64,000 nt of DNA, from assembly GCA_949130485.1 (NCBI GenBank), contig OX422185.1, forward strand, positions 13,438,562-13,502,561. Direction: 5' to 3'. Each line of letters starts with the position of its first letter. Position 1 is the first letter of the stretch. Made by a program: the position numbers and the translations under genes. This DNA is from Agelas oroides. Its lineage: Eukaryota; Porifera; Demospongiae; Agelasida; Agelasidae. This document shows, piece after piece, positions 31,071 to 41,355 of this stretch. The notes under the pieces were generated by a model. The model saw nothing but the letters and a program-made list of their open reading frames with translations, was not told the origin of the DNA and did not search any database.

Positions 31071-31773
31071 GCTACGGAAGTTGCACAACTGAAAACACCG
31101 TGCAGTTTACCAATTTGTGAACTATTGACCTCATTGTGCATTGTTGTTTTGAATTGCTGCTGTATGCCCAAGTTCTGTTAGCTATGTTATGTACGTAGCT
31201 GTTAGTGACGTGAGACCCTAATATGGGTTTTAAAATTCCCTGCAAAAACTGTCTATTGGGAACTGTTGTTGTGTATGTTATTGTGATGATTTTCTAGACT
31301 TGTTCCCCCTTTTTGTATAAGCTATATTATTTTGTTGTATGTTTTATGGAAATGTAGATTCCTTCTTTTCAAGACACTGAATAGCTAGGCATTTTCTTCT
31401 CTCCGGTTCAGACATGCACAGTCTCTTCTGCCGCTTACTTTGTTATAACAGGCTTCCTTTGACCAGCCAGCTCTAGGATTTGATATAGCTGGTATAAATC
31501 CAATTTTGCATGAACTGAGTTTACTAGTGTGTGGACAAAGGATAACACTCAGGAAATTGCATTCCTGTGCAATATTTTATTATTTTAGTATTAACATGAA
31601 ACCATCACACAAGAGTAGAATTCATATTTGCATGCATCACAACATCATTTATCACATGACCACTACTCACCTTTGCCTTATCAGCAGATCGAATGTAATA
31701 TACGGGTACCGGTGGCGGAAGCCCCGTTTACGGCCATCAGGCCACCACACTACAGTAACATAGACTCTCATAG
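31071..31773 (+). repeat. 3' flank with a dispersed duplicate
   Basis: About 31,395-31,690 matches 34,615-34,910 (AAATCCAATTTTGCATGAAC, CACACAAGAGTAGAATTCAT, TTTATCACATGACCACT) in the same orientation, about 80% identical. The pair brackets the coiled-coil pseudogene and suggests a 3.2-kb block duplication. No gene here. Confidence 0.6.
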
Positions 31774-32146
31774 TAGGGCCATACCAAATTCATTTTATGT
31801 TTCACGGATCCGGCCGGGTCTTTTTTTTGAAAATTGAAAAAAAAATGTAAAAATGCAATTAATATGTACACGTAATCCAGTACTCGTTCCCAGGCCATTG
31901 CGCGTTCGTCGCTAGCAGAACGAATTATCGTACTGCAAGTGACGAACGCGCGAAGGCCTGGAAACGAGGCTAAATACTCACCACGTGGCAAGAATGGAGG
32001 ATGGCGAGCAGTTTTGTGGCTGAGTGGTATCTAATTAAATTCATGAGAAGTTTGGTCATTTTTATTTTTATTTTTTTGCCTGCCTACCGGGTCATGTTTC
32101 TGACCTAAGAAATCCGTGAAACATAAAATCAATTTGGTATGGCCTA
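31774..32146. mobile_element. MITE with TAGGGCCATACCAAATT ends
   Basis: TAGGGCCATACCAAATTCAT and TTTATGTTTCACGGAT at the left are inverted at the right (ATCCGTGAAACATAAAATCA, ATTTGGTATGGCCTA). A fold-back element (about 31,888-31,972; TCGTTCCCAGGCCATTGCGC and its complement ending AACGAGGCTA) is nested inside. Confidence 0.7.
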
Positions 32147-32215
32147 GGTAAACGAGGCTAGCTCAACGTGATCTGTGTATGCATTATCAGCAAACTTCTT
32201 AACAATTCGCTAGTA

Positions 32216-33141
32216 ATGAGTCTCGATTTAGTCACTAAAGGCAAGAACTGCGTCCAGACAGCCCAGGCAGCTTATGCCGCTATAACGCGTCAAGACCCAA
32301 ACTTGCATCGAGTGATCGTCAACCTGGAATCACTCCAGGAAGATGGAAAGAATCTGGCAGCATACTCCCAAGAGGAATAAAAGAAGGCGGAAGCAACGGA
32401 ACAGCAATTACAAGCAGAAATGAACAGACTCAATACTGAAAAGCAGCAAATTGAAGCCAACGTTATGAAGCTGAGACAAGACCAAGCAAATGCTGAACGA
32501 ACACTAGCCAACAAGAAGCTACCCTCAACGATGAGATTGCTTCCGTGGGACAAATGGAAGGAGATCTCTCCAATGCTGAAACACACACTGCATCGTGCAA
32601 AGAAAAGCGAAAAAAGAAGAAGAGGGGGCTCAAAATGGTTGGGGCAGCTCTTGGCCTGGCTTTTGGAGGCGTGGGTGGTGCACTGCTTGGGGGTCTTTTT
32701 GGTGCAAGTGTAGCCGGACTTGCACCCAATGATCAAATCCAACAAGCAAAAGCGGAAATAGCCCGTCGAAAAGCTGAAATCTCAAGCACAAGAAAGAACA
32801 TCACTGCTACGCAACAAACGATTGCTACTATTCGAGAACAAATTGCAAAGCTGGAGGCAAATATCACAAAGAATCTAAAGAGAGCTGATCAGCTTCACGC
32901 CTCCATTGGGACAACCAAAAAAGTCCATAGCGTTTCAACTAAGGGCTGCTCATTTATGGGATATGTTCACCAGAGCTGCTGCAGATGCCACCAGGCGTAC
33001 TGAGCACTTGAAGCAAGTTGTCGACTTAGCAGTTGCAAGAGAGAATCTCCGAATCCTGATGAGTAATGGCACAGTGACTATTGCAACATCTTTTCTTGAA
33101 GCATGGGAGGCAGTGTTAAGCCATGGTGGAAAAATTCAATG
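32216..33141 (+). pseudogene. Coiled-coil protein pseudogene, three lesions
   Basis: About 90% identical to the intact gene at 41,356-42,282, including the 5' flank (AACAATTCGCTAGTAATGAG). It is disabled by an in-frame TAA at codon 55 (32,378-32,380), a one-base deletion near 32,508 where the intact gene reads AGCCCAACAAG, and a one-base insertion in an A run near 32,922. The remainder still aligns to the end (AAATTCAATGA). With three independent breaks it is unlikely to make the full protein; a 54-residue N-terminal peptide is possible. Confidence 0.9.
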
Positions 33142-34614
33142 AACATGTAGATTGTTCCTGATGCCTGTATTCTTAGTTACTCATTTGCTTTAATTTTAGT
33201 TGGTTGTTTGGTAGTTTTATGAACTAAGAGATTGATCAGTTTAAGCTGTTTAGGTGTCTTCCCTTGCTTTTTTTTTCTTTATTAAGGTGGATATAACACA
33301 ACACACACATAATTTAGTACTCTTTTTTCTGTATAAGGATTAAATGGACACTGCATTGTCTTATTTTGTTACTGTGTGACTTCATGGTGGAATAAAATAT
33401 TGAAGAGCGTAGAAGTTGTTTTCAAGGTGCAATTAACAGCACACTAGTGACTTGTTTCTCTTGAAGTGTGGGAGGCAGTGTCAGAAATCATGTGGACAAA
33501 CTTTAGTGAAACGATGTGGTGTGATTGCATGCTGCATGTTCACAAGAGTACATGATGTCATCACTCCCACTGTGGAACAAAAATGATTTCATAATCAACT
33601 CTTGACTCCAGATCCTGGGTGTAACTGAGATGTGATGGAGAACCCTCTGCAACTTGTGATTGTCACTTTCCACATGATGTAAACAATTAGCCAGATAATG
33701 GTCAGAAAATTTTCACCTGGAGCAACTGCTAAACTCCAGCTGCAGCTTGTATGATAGTGAGGTATGTACCATTACTAGGCAATACCAATTAAGGCTGTGT
33801 ACATTATGCTCGCACAATTTTTGGGCATTATATATAGTTGAACATGATGAATCATGTTGGCATGACATGAGCATTACAGGGACACATGCAGCTGCACTAG
33901 ACAATTTAACCGTGGCTTCCTGTGATTGCGTCTCATCACAAATGCCATGCAGTTAGCTATAAGGTTAGTGGGGGAGATTCCACGGAAGTGACATTATCAG
34001 TGTTTTCGCTTCATAGTCTTGTAATGCTTTTTCCAGCAAACACAACTCTTTATACAGCTATATAGAAACTTCAAATTTTTTTTGAAAAAAAAAAAAAAAA
34101 AAAGTTTGACCCTTAGAGCGTAATGGGTGACTTTTTGAGCATGAATTGCCAGAAAGAGTAATGTACACAGGCCTAATACCAATACAACCTTACATATGCA
34201 CCCGTCTCCTGATCACCCCAGCACACCTGATGAAGGCCTGGTATTGGCTGAAATGTGTCCTGCACAATGGATGATTTTACATAACATCTAGGCCTTTTTT
34301 TAGGGAGATGTGGTTCATTGACCAGAGTGGGCTAAACCAACAACATTAAGATTTGGTACACTGCAACTTTGCTCTATTAAAACTCCATATTTGACCTTTG
34401 CCCCTTTAGCCAATCCAATAACATAAGCTAATATTCTTACTGTTCATCCTATGATACTGAGTTTTATTCTTGTGTGGCATGGTCATGTGAAATGTGAATT
34501 TTACTTGAAAGCTGCTCAATCATGCAGTCTGCAATAACCAAGTTACCAATGACAGGAAGCTACCTACCCCCTGTCTGGTAATGTAGATTTCTTAGCCTCG
34601 TACCCAGGCCCCGC
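33142..34614. other. Non-genic stretch
   Basis: No gene supported. Near 34,075-34,103 a T run is followed by an A run of about 20. Near 34,230-34,325 is one copy of a dispersed repeat (GGCCTGGTATTGGCTGAAAT, ACATAACATCTAGGCC, GGGAGATGTGGTTC) also found near 57,285-57,345 and 60,575-60,685. CTTAGCCTCGTACCCAGGCC at 34,591 is an unpaired element end. Confidence 0.5.
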
Positions 34615-35685
34615 CCATAGATTTCTCTCTTTCAAATTGGACATGCAGGGTCTCTTCTGTTTGTCAGAACAGGTTTATCAGATGACTACCAGGCTTTCTT
34701 TGACCAGGATTTGATATCTAAGTAGCTAGTAAATCCAATTCTGCATGAACTGTGTCACTAGATGTTGTGCTACTGTAGTTCCAGTGCAATATTCATTATT
34801 TTAGTATAATCATGAAAACATCACACAAGAGTAGAATTCATGTTTCCACGTATCACAACATTCATTTATCACATGACCACTGCTCACAATGCTTTCTTTA
34901 TCAGCACCAATAAATACGCACTACAGTAACCAGATCTAGATCCATTTTCCAATTAGGGAGTGTACTTGGGTGCATGTATCAACATAGGATAGGATGCTGC
35001 AATATCCACATTGGCCTAGCTAGTGAGTGCTTACAGTAAAAAGTAACATACACTATGATTGTACATGCAGTAAGCTGTGTGAGGCTTGGAAATAAGGTTG
35101 AAGTGCCTCCTCTCCAACCCTCAAAGGCATGAACAATCAATTAACCACACCTCCCTAAAAATAGACCTCGATGTTATGCAAACTCGTGCATCTCTTGACA
35201 TTACAAAGTCACATGATGTGCAGCTATATGAGCTAGGGTATACACTGCACATGATTTCAGTGTCAGAAAAATACAAGTTAAATAGATAAGTGCTCAATAT
35301 TGTAATTGTAAGTTTCTCCAAGTGGGAAAAATGCAGTCTGGGAACAAGACTATTGTAATAGCTACCCACCAATGAGGTGCGAAGGTTGGTAGCTAGGTGG
35401 GGTAACTTGAAATGCTTTCTGTTTGGACCTTTAGCATCTTAGAAATCTTTATAGCTATCTTAGTACTAATATTCTCATGTTCAGACCCCCTCAGAGTACT
35501 GAACAGGATGGTCTGGGTACAAGACTTGTACTAATGAATGCTAATTTCCTCATCTGCCTCTAGTGAAACCTACGGTGGCTCGGCGCATGCACATACACAC
35601 ACGCCAGAGGAGGTCCGTGCTATTTAGCACAAAATTAAAATTATGACGTTGCAGTTACATAATTCTGTACTGCTAAAAAGGATTT
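34615..35685. other. Duplicate of 31,395-31,690 plus non-genic sequence
   Basis: 34,615-34,910 is the second copy of the repeat described at 31,071. The rest contains diverged fold-back ends (GTGAGGCTTGGAAATAAGG at 35,080; CAGTCTGGGAACAAGACTA at 35,335) and no gene. Confidence 0.5.
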
Positions 35686-35689
35686 CCAT

Positions 35690-35820
35690 TAATAGCAGAA
35701 CGTTAGCATCCGTAAGCTATACAGTAATTTATACGGTTAGGGTGGGGTTAGGGTTGGGTTAGGGCTGGTATAAATACCGTATAGCATACGGATGCTAACA
35801 TTCTGTCGTTAACGGCTTGT
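35690..35820. repeat. Inverted repeat with telomere-like core
   Basis: GCAGAACGTTAGCATCCGTA at the left and TACGGATGCTAACATTCTGT at the right form an inverted repeat around GGTTAGGGTGGGGTTAGGGT and TGGGTTAGGG, four TTAGGG-type units. TTAGGG is the common animal telomere repeat. It lies about 95 bp upstream of the next ATG, in the promoter region. Confidence 0.7.
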
Positions 35821-35913
35821 GCTAAAAGGGGGGAAGTCACTCGGGAAGTCATCAACTTTTTTCCTCCTTTTTTTTTTGCTAGACTGACTGTAGCCACTGC
35901 GCGAATTAGCATC

Positions 35914-37308
35914 ATGGCATCAACGGACGTAGTCATCAGCGGTGAGACGTACTCTCTACTCTCCGAGCCTGCAGAGTCGTCGGCTCTCGTTGTCACCGAG
36001 AAGAAGAAGCTACTCGGAGCCCTTGATCTCAAGGCCCTGGTCGAACATCTTGGGCACGTTGGAAGTTTCATTCGAATTGCTTATAATGGAGTAGGTGCTG
36101 CTGGTCCAAGGTTCCAAGACCTCCAAATCGAAATACAGCGACTCGGCTACGACATCACAAAACTCTGCGACAAATCTGCAGCTACGATCGCCAGTTTTGA
36201 GTCGACAGCTCGAACTGTTCTCGTTGAACTCAAGGCCACTTACCAGTACCTCTTAGACGGCCTCGAGGAAATGTCTGTCTTCACCCTCTCTTCTTTAGCC
36301 GACTTGGCGGGGAAAATGGCTGCTGCAGCGCTCGAGCTTCAGCGTGATTTTGAGAGCCAGGAGCGCAAAGTGATTACCACACTGGAGACAACTCAGCGTA
36401 CTAGAGGGAAAGAAGCCATTAGAATTGAAGAGCTAAAAGAGGAGCAAGCCAAGATGGAGCACAATAAACAAGTCCAAGCAAAGCTTGTTGAAGAGCATCG
36501 CAAACTTGAAGAAGAAGCTCGAAAAGAAAGACTGTACTATGAGCGAAAGGAAGACAAAGAGCTCAGCAAAAAGTCTGGAGGTTTGCTCAAGTTTGGACTG
36601 CGTTTAGTAACTGCTGCTGTGACATCCACTTGTGGACCATGGCTTGGTGAAGCTCTAGAGCAAGCAATTGATGAAGACAAGGAAGACTCTGCTAAAAGGG
36701 CAGATGCATGGAAGCGAAAAAGTATTCAGAAACTTGAAATTGAGAAAGAGCAACGGAAACTTCGCCATGAAGCCTTACAGAAGATGGCTGACTTTACATT
36801 TCAAATTCAGCACTTGGAAAGAGAAGGCAATGTAGCTGAAATAGCAGTGAAAGCTTTACATGAGGCCTCAGGAGCATTGAAACATTTATCGGTCATTATG
36901 CTGCAGGCCGCACTGTTCTGGCAGCAACTACAGAAGCACTGTCAAACGCTAGCCAGTCCACAAGTACAGAAGGAGATAGATCATGTCATGAAACTCTACA
37001 GTGAGAAACCAGAAATGCGAAAGAAAATCTGGGAATCCAATGGATTCAAAATGAAAGCTGTGTCATACTATGCAGAGTGGGTGGCTCTGTACAGTGTATG
37101 TGGTGAGTATTTGCGTCAAATACAGCTCACTCAAAAAGACCTATACCAGTACATAGTGGAGAATCCAACTTACGATGAGTCACGCAAGAGGCTGCATGAT
37201 TTGGCTGCAGAGTTTACTGACATCTTGAAGGCTGCACAGGCGGAGATTGCACGGGAAGACTTTGAAGCAGACAGGGAGATGAAAATGCTCAAGAGCAACA
37301 GCAACTGA
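35914..37308 (+). CDS. Coiled-coil protein with central hydrophobic segment (464 aa)
   Basis: Unrecognised, mainly helical protein. Residues 1-50 contain KKLLGALDLKALVEHLGHVG; 65-150 is helical and Ala/Leu-rich; 150-222 is a charged coiled coil (EELKEEQAKMEHNKQVQAKL); 222-250 is a hydrophobic segment (GGLLKFGLRLVTAAVTSTCG); 252-306 is a second coiled coil; 310-464 is helical, with GALKHLSVIMLQAALFWQQL. The coiled-coil, hydrophobic, coiled-coil order is shared with the gene at 41,356, so they are likely distant paralogs. The layout resembles proteins that insert a hydrophobic hairpin into membranes, but I see no sequence match to such a family, so this is only a structural guess. No signal peptide. 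Single exon; the ATG follows GAATTAGCATC. Codon use is normal and the ORF is unbroken. Confidence 0.8.
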   Translation: MASTDVVISGETYSLLSEPAESSALVVTEKKKLLGALDLKALVEHLGHVGSFIRIAYNGVGAAGPRFQDLQIEIQRLGYDITKLCDKSAATIASFESTARTVLVELKATYQYLLDGLEEMSVFTLSSLADLAGKMAAAALELQRDFESQERKVITTLETTQRTRGKEAIRIEELKEEQAKMEHNKQVQAKLVEEHRKLEEEARKERLYYERKEDKELSKKSGGLLKFGLRLVTAAVTSTCGPWLGEALEQAIDEDKEDSAKRADAWKRKSIQKLEIEKEQRKLRHEALQKMADFTFQIQHLEREGNVAEIAVKALHEASGALKHLSVIMLQAALFWQQLQKHCQTLASPQVQKEIDHVMKLYSEKPEMRKKIWESNGFKMKAVSYYAEWVALYSVCGEYLRQIQLTQKDLYQYIVENPTYDESRKRLHDLAAEFTDILKAAQAEIAREDFEADREMKMLKSNSN

Positions 37309-38030
37309 ACTTTATATAAAGGATGCTTATTGAGGAACAAACAATTTGTTTTTTAGTCTGATTTTGATTGACATTCCCAGACAATCTATTTTCAGGACAT
37401 TAAAACTGCTATAGTTACCTTTTAATTGGGCACTTTCCACATGGCAACGCTGAACAGTGAGTTCACAATGGCTGTGTTAATTATTTAGCTGTGAGTCTCG
37501 GCCCTCACTAGGATTTTTTCATCTGCATGTATTCCCGTCCCTAAAATGTTTTAACTCCTTCAAATATTGGTATAATATAGGTGTAGAAACTATTCTTTCA
37601 GTGGTGCTACACTTACATACCTGGACTTGAGTAAAGTAAAGGTGCAAGTGCCTGCCTGCTTTAGAGAGAACTCATGCCATTCTTCAGTGGATTCTTGATT
37701 ACCATATAGAGTACTCCATTCTAGCTAATTCTGATTCATTACAAGCTGATACTTGGGTAAACTTTCCCACTGCAATGAGTTACAAGTACTGCATTCTTTA
37801 AATTGAAGCATAGTCATGTACCTGTTTTTCTTATATCTGGGCCATTTTGAGAGGGGATTCTTCCCCCCAGCCCCCCATCACATTTTTGACTGGTTAAGTT
37901 GGAGCACGGTCAGGAACACATCTACAAACTAAAAGTTCAGGCACTCCCCACCTACCTGCACACCCATAGTAAGCGCCCTGGACACATGTAACCTGATCTG
38001 ACATGACAATGTTCAGGATAGACTTTCAAT
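37309..38030. other. 3' flank, non-genic
   Basis: I see no gene or repeat family here. Confidence 0.4.
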
Positions 38031-40994
38031 CAGTGGCATAGCCAGAGTTCAGCGATTACCTGGGCACTTGGTGGGCGTAAGCCCACCATACTCTAGGGGG
38101 GTCTGGGGGCATGCCCCCCCCAGAAAATTTTGAAATTTTAGGTGCTCTGTGGTGCATTCTGGGGCCTTCTGAGGCATATTATTTAGCACTTGCATGTCAA
38201 AGGAAGTTTATTTTCAGCACCAAATTTCATCTGGATCTGGACCAACCCCATCCTATGAAACATCTATGCAAAACTAAATTCTCTGGTCTATACATAATGT
38301 ATTTAAATATATATATACACACGTTTTATAACAAAGATATTCTTCTGTTCCTGTCTGAAGCTGCAAATTTGTCCACAACCGCTTCAAGTGATAGTTGACA
38401 TGAAACACTGTGCTCTATAGATAGAGAGGCTAAATCCACTAATCGACTTTCTGTCATGGTAGAACGCAAGTAGGATTTAATACGCTTTAAGGCAGAAAAG
38501 CATCTTTCACACTGGGCAGAGCTCACACAAATTGTTAGAGCAATTTGCAGAAGTTTCACCAGTGTAGGAAATGCTTCTTGGAGGGGCTGGAGTTCAAGGA
38601 GGACATCACTAATCGTTTCCATCTGTTCACTCTTGCCAGCTATGGTGCGTTTTGCTAACTTTGCTTCCATGGTCAGTGATGAGTGATCCATACTATAATT
38701 CTCAGTTAGTGAATGAAGGGAATCAGGATCCAAAAAGTCTCTTGATTGAGGACTACAAGCCTGGATTGCCTTCATAATCTTCACATTTCTAGTACTGAAG
38801 CGTTCTTTGAGTTCTCCTAGAAAACTGTCCAAAATAGGGAGGTACACATCCACCTTGTACTCATCATTTGTTGACATACACACTCTTGAACCAGTAGATT
38901 CCAATACAACACAATCGTCAAATCGACTTGGCAGTCTTGTGTGACGTTTGGGCTGAAGACTGTTGACAGGTATGTCATGGAGTTCAGCTACTTGCTGTGC
39001 ATAGTCAAACAGATGTTTCCAGGAACTGTCCGATCTAAACTCGTCCAATGTCTCAATAGTTGCAGATACAAGGTCAGTTGCTTTTGCTAGGTCACAATGC
39101 TGGCTTTGTAAGAGATCTGACAGTCTCTTGGTGCACGAGAGAACTCGGTCAAAGGTGATGAGTAGGAGAAGAAAGATAAAGGACTTCACTTGCATAAAGA
39201 GGCCTTTTGCCTCTACAGCTTTTTTATGATCATCACTATCTACAATCTCCTCAAGTGTAGCCAACAATGCATCAAAAGTATGACACATAGTGTCAACTGC
39301 TGAATATCTGCAGACCCAATGAGTATCTGATAGCCTCTTCAGCTCACGAATTGGTTTAGTAGGATGAAGTTCAGACTGCTTTTGAACAAAGAGAACATGT
39401 GCCTTTGTAGATGAAACAAATACATACAATGACTCAAGAAGAGCAAAAAATCTTGCTGCATGTACAACATTCTTTGAACAGTCCACCAGGACCAAGTTCA
39501 AAATATGGGCGAAACAGTGGATGTATACAGCTTGTGGCACAACTTCCATCACCCTCTTTTGTACACCTGTACACCTACCACTCATCTCTGATGCCCCATC
39601 ATAACCCTGAGACACAATAGAGTCTAAATTCAGATGGTAACTTTTGAGTGTGTCCATGATATACTCTGTCAAACTTTCAGCATCCAGGTTAGAGACTTCA
39701 ACAAACGTGAGAAATCGCTCATGTATTTTTGCCTGCTTAACATCTACATACCTAACAACAATTGCCATTTGCTCGGTTTTACTACTGTCCTTGGTCTCGT
39801 CTGCAAGAATGGAGTAGACACCAGCATCTTTCACTTCTGTGCATATCTTCTCCCTGACCATCTCACCCATGATGTGCAGAAGAGCGTTTTGTATTTCAGG
39901 AGATGTGTAAACTGCATTCCGTGGTCCATTTTTTAATCTCTCCTGGACAATGGAATCATGAGCAGCAATAAGGGTAAGAATTTCAATAAAATTTCCCCTG
40001 TTCGAAGCATCACAAGATTCTCTGTGGCCTCTGAGAGCAATCTCTTGGTGTGCACACAGCAAAATCACCTCAACCAAAGCTTTCAGGTAATGTCGGTTGT
40101 GTGAAATGATCTGTGCTCGGTTAGATTCCATTCTCTGTGCAATGGAAGTGCCATATTTAGCATTCAACTTATACTGTGACCAGGCTTGCATTGCATTTAA
40201 GTGAGTGGAACACTTGTCATGAATGGTAAGAATCCCTCCCTTGCCTGTTGCATGTTTCCAATCACGAAACCCTACATCAGTGAAAGTATTATGTGATCGG
40301 CCTTTACCAGTGGTAAACAGGCGGCAAGGATAGCAAAAGCATGCATCCCTTTTGACTGAGTACTCTAACCAACTATAACTTCTATACCATTCAGAGTTAA
40401 ATGAGCGCTGTTTACCTCCTAGTTCAGTAGTTGGGTATCTGACAACTGGTTGACTCGGTGGATGATTTGGAGATGGAGCTAAATCACACGGTCCTTTGTC
40501 TGTTGAACTTGATACCTCACGTAGGCTGCTAAGTTCACCGAGTTCGGAAACTTCGGACAGCAGTTCACAGCTGTTTACCACAACTGTGGTTGGTCCATGT
40601 GGTTGGTTTACTGAAATCGTATTATGCTGCGCCTCTCGGCCGTCACAATCTTTTAAGTCACGATTTGAGCGCTTGTTGGCACCCTCTTCCTCACAGTCGA
40701 AAGACTCGAAAAGAGTACGTTGCCTTTTCATTATTAACATAGCCACGTGCTATCACAAGATGAACTTCGACCCGGTAGATTTGGGACAGCGTAGCTCGCA
40801 CCCGGCGCTCATATTTGCTACGGGCACAAAGAAGCTAAAATCGTAGATAAGCGGTATTGGCAGCTTTATTCTAATTCTATATACTGCTGAATGCTGTTAC
40901 GGTTCAGGTAAGTTGACCTCACATGATTTACCAGGGCACTCACAAATTCACCAGGGCCTGGGCCCGTATGGGCCCGGGTGTAGCTACGCCACTG
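38031..40994 (-). mobile_element. Complete hAT transposon, 2,964 bp
   Basis: The left end CAGTGGCATAGCCAGAG and the complement of the right end, CAGTGGCGTAGCTACAC, are terminal inverted repeats of the usual hAT form (CAGTGGCG-TAGC). CTTTCAAT lies directly outside both ends (38,023-38,030 and 40,995-41,002), a perfect 8-bp target duplication, the length expected for hAT. Near the left end is GGGGGCATGCCCCCCCC, a hairpin often seen in subterminal parts of this group. The single gene inside is intact. Low divergence of the duplication and ORF integrity suggest a recent insertion. Confidence 0.95.
38326..40740 (-). CDS. hAT transposase, ZMYM/TTF-finger type (804 aa)
   Basis: Catalyses cut-and-paste movement of the surrounding element. 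The N-terminus is basic (MKRQRTLFESF). A TTF-type zinc finger covers about 115-190 (RDACFCYPCRLFTTGKGRSH ... DKCSTHLNA). The RNase H-like core follows, with acidic residues in YSILADETKD and SQGYDGASEM fitting the first two catalytic positions, and CFAHILNLVL behind them. The C-terminal hAT dimerisation region includes SSAQCERCFSALKRIKSYLR, with the likely third catalytic Glu. Length and domain order match animal ZMYM1-like hAT proteins. The reading frame upstream of the ATG at 40,740 has only a GTG two codons earlier; a third Met at 40,731 is another possible start. No stops or frameshifts. Confidence 0.93.
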   Translation of the reverse strand: MLIMKRQRTLFESFDCEEEGANKRSNRDLKDCDGREAQHNTISVNQPHGPTTVVVNSCELLSEVSELGELSSLREVSSSTDKGPCDLAPSPNHPPSQPVVRYPTTELGGKQRSFNSEWYRSYSWLEYSVKRDACFCYPCRLFTTGKGRSHNTFTDVGFRDWKHATGKGGILTIHDKCSTHLNAMQAWSQYKLNAKYGTSIAQRMESNRAQIISHNRHYLKALVEVILLCAHQEIALRGHRESCDASNRGNFIEILTLIAAHDSIVQERLKNGPRNAVYTSPEIQNALLHIMGEMVREKICTEVKDAGVYSILADETKDSSKTEQMAIVVRYVDVKQAKIHERFLTFVEVSNLDAESLTEYIMDTLKSYHLNLDSIVSQGYDGASEMSGRCTGVQKRVMEVVPQAVYIHCFAHILNLVLVDCSKNVVHAARFFALLESLYVFVSSTKAHVLFVQKQSELHPTKPIRELKRLSDTHWVCRYSAVDTMCHTFDALLATLEEIVDSDDHKKAVEAKGLFMQVKSFIFLLLLITFDRVLSCTKRLSDLLQSQHCDLAKATDLVSATIETLDEFRSDSSWKHLFDYAQQVAELHDIPVNSLQPKRHTRLPSRFDDCVVLESTGSRVCMSTNDEYKVDVYLPILDSFLGELKERFSTRNVKIMKAIQACSPQSRDFLDPDSLHSLTENYSMDHSSLTMEAKLAKRTIAGKSEQMETISDVLLELQPLQEAFPTLVKLLQIALTICVSSAQCERCFSALKRIKSYLRSTMTESRLVDLASLSIEHSVSCQLSLEAVVDKFAASDRNRRISLL

Positions 40995-41355
40995 CTTTCA
41001 ATATGCTCGTGGAACTGTGTTTGTCATTTTTGTACTGGTTTACTTTTTTAGCGTGTAGGTCCTGTAGGAGCCATAGCGTGTAGGTCCTGTAGGAGCCCCA
41101 GATGATTTGTGTACTTTTATAGCTAGCTAGTCTCATAGGTCCAACTTTGGACCAGCTGCATTTTTTTGCAGGGGACATTGCTGACTGACTGTAACCAGGG
41201 GTACAAAATTAGATTACTCCGGGGGTAAAAATATCGTAACCTCACGGGTGGGCTCAATATTCGAGCCATCGCCGTGAACGTTCCTTCGTGATGTGTAGCT
41301 ATGTATAATTTGTGACTTTGTATAATCGACCAAGCGCCTTGACAATTCGGTAGCA
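40995..41355. other. 5' flank of coiled-coil gene
   Basis: Contains a 25-base tandem duplication (GTGTAGGTCCTGTAGGAGCC twice near 41,055-41,097). The last ~20 bases before the ATG match the flank of the pseudogene at 32,216. Confidence 0.5.
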
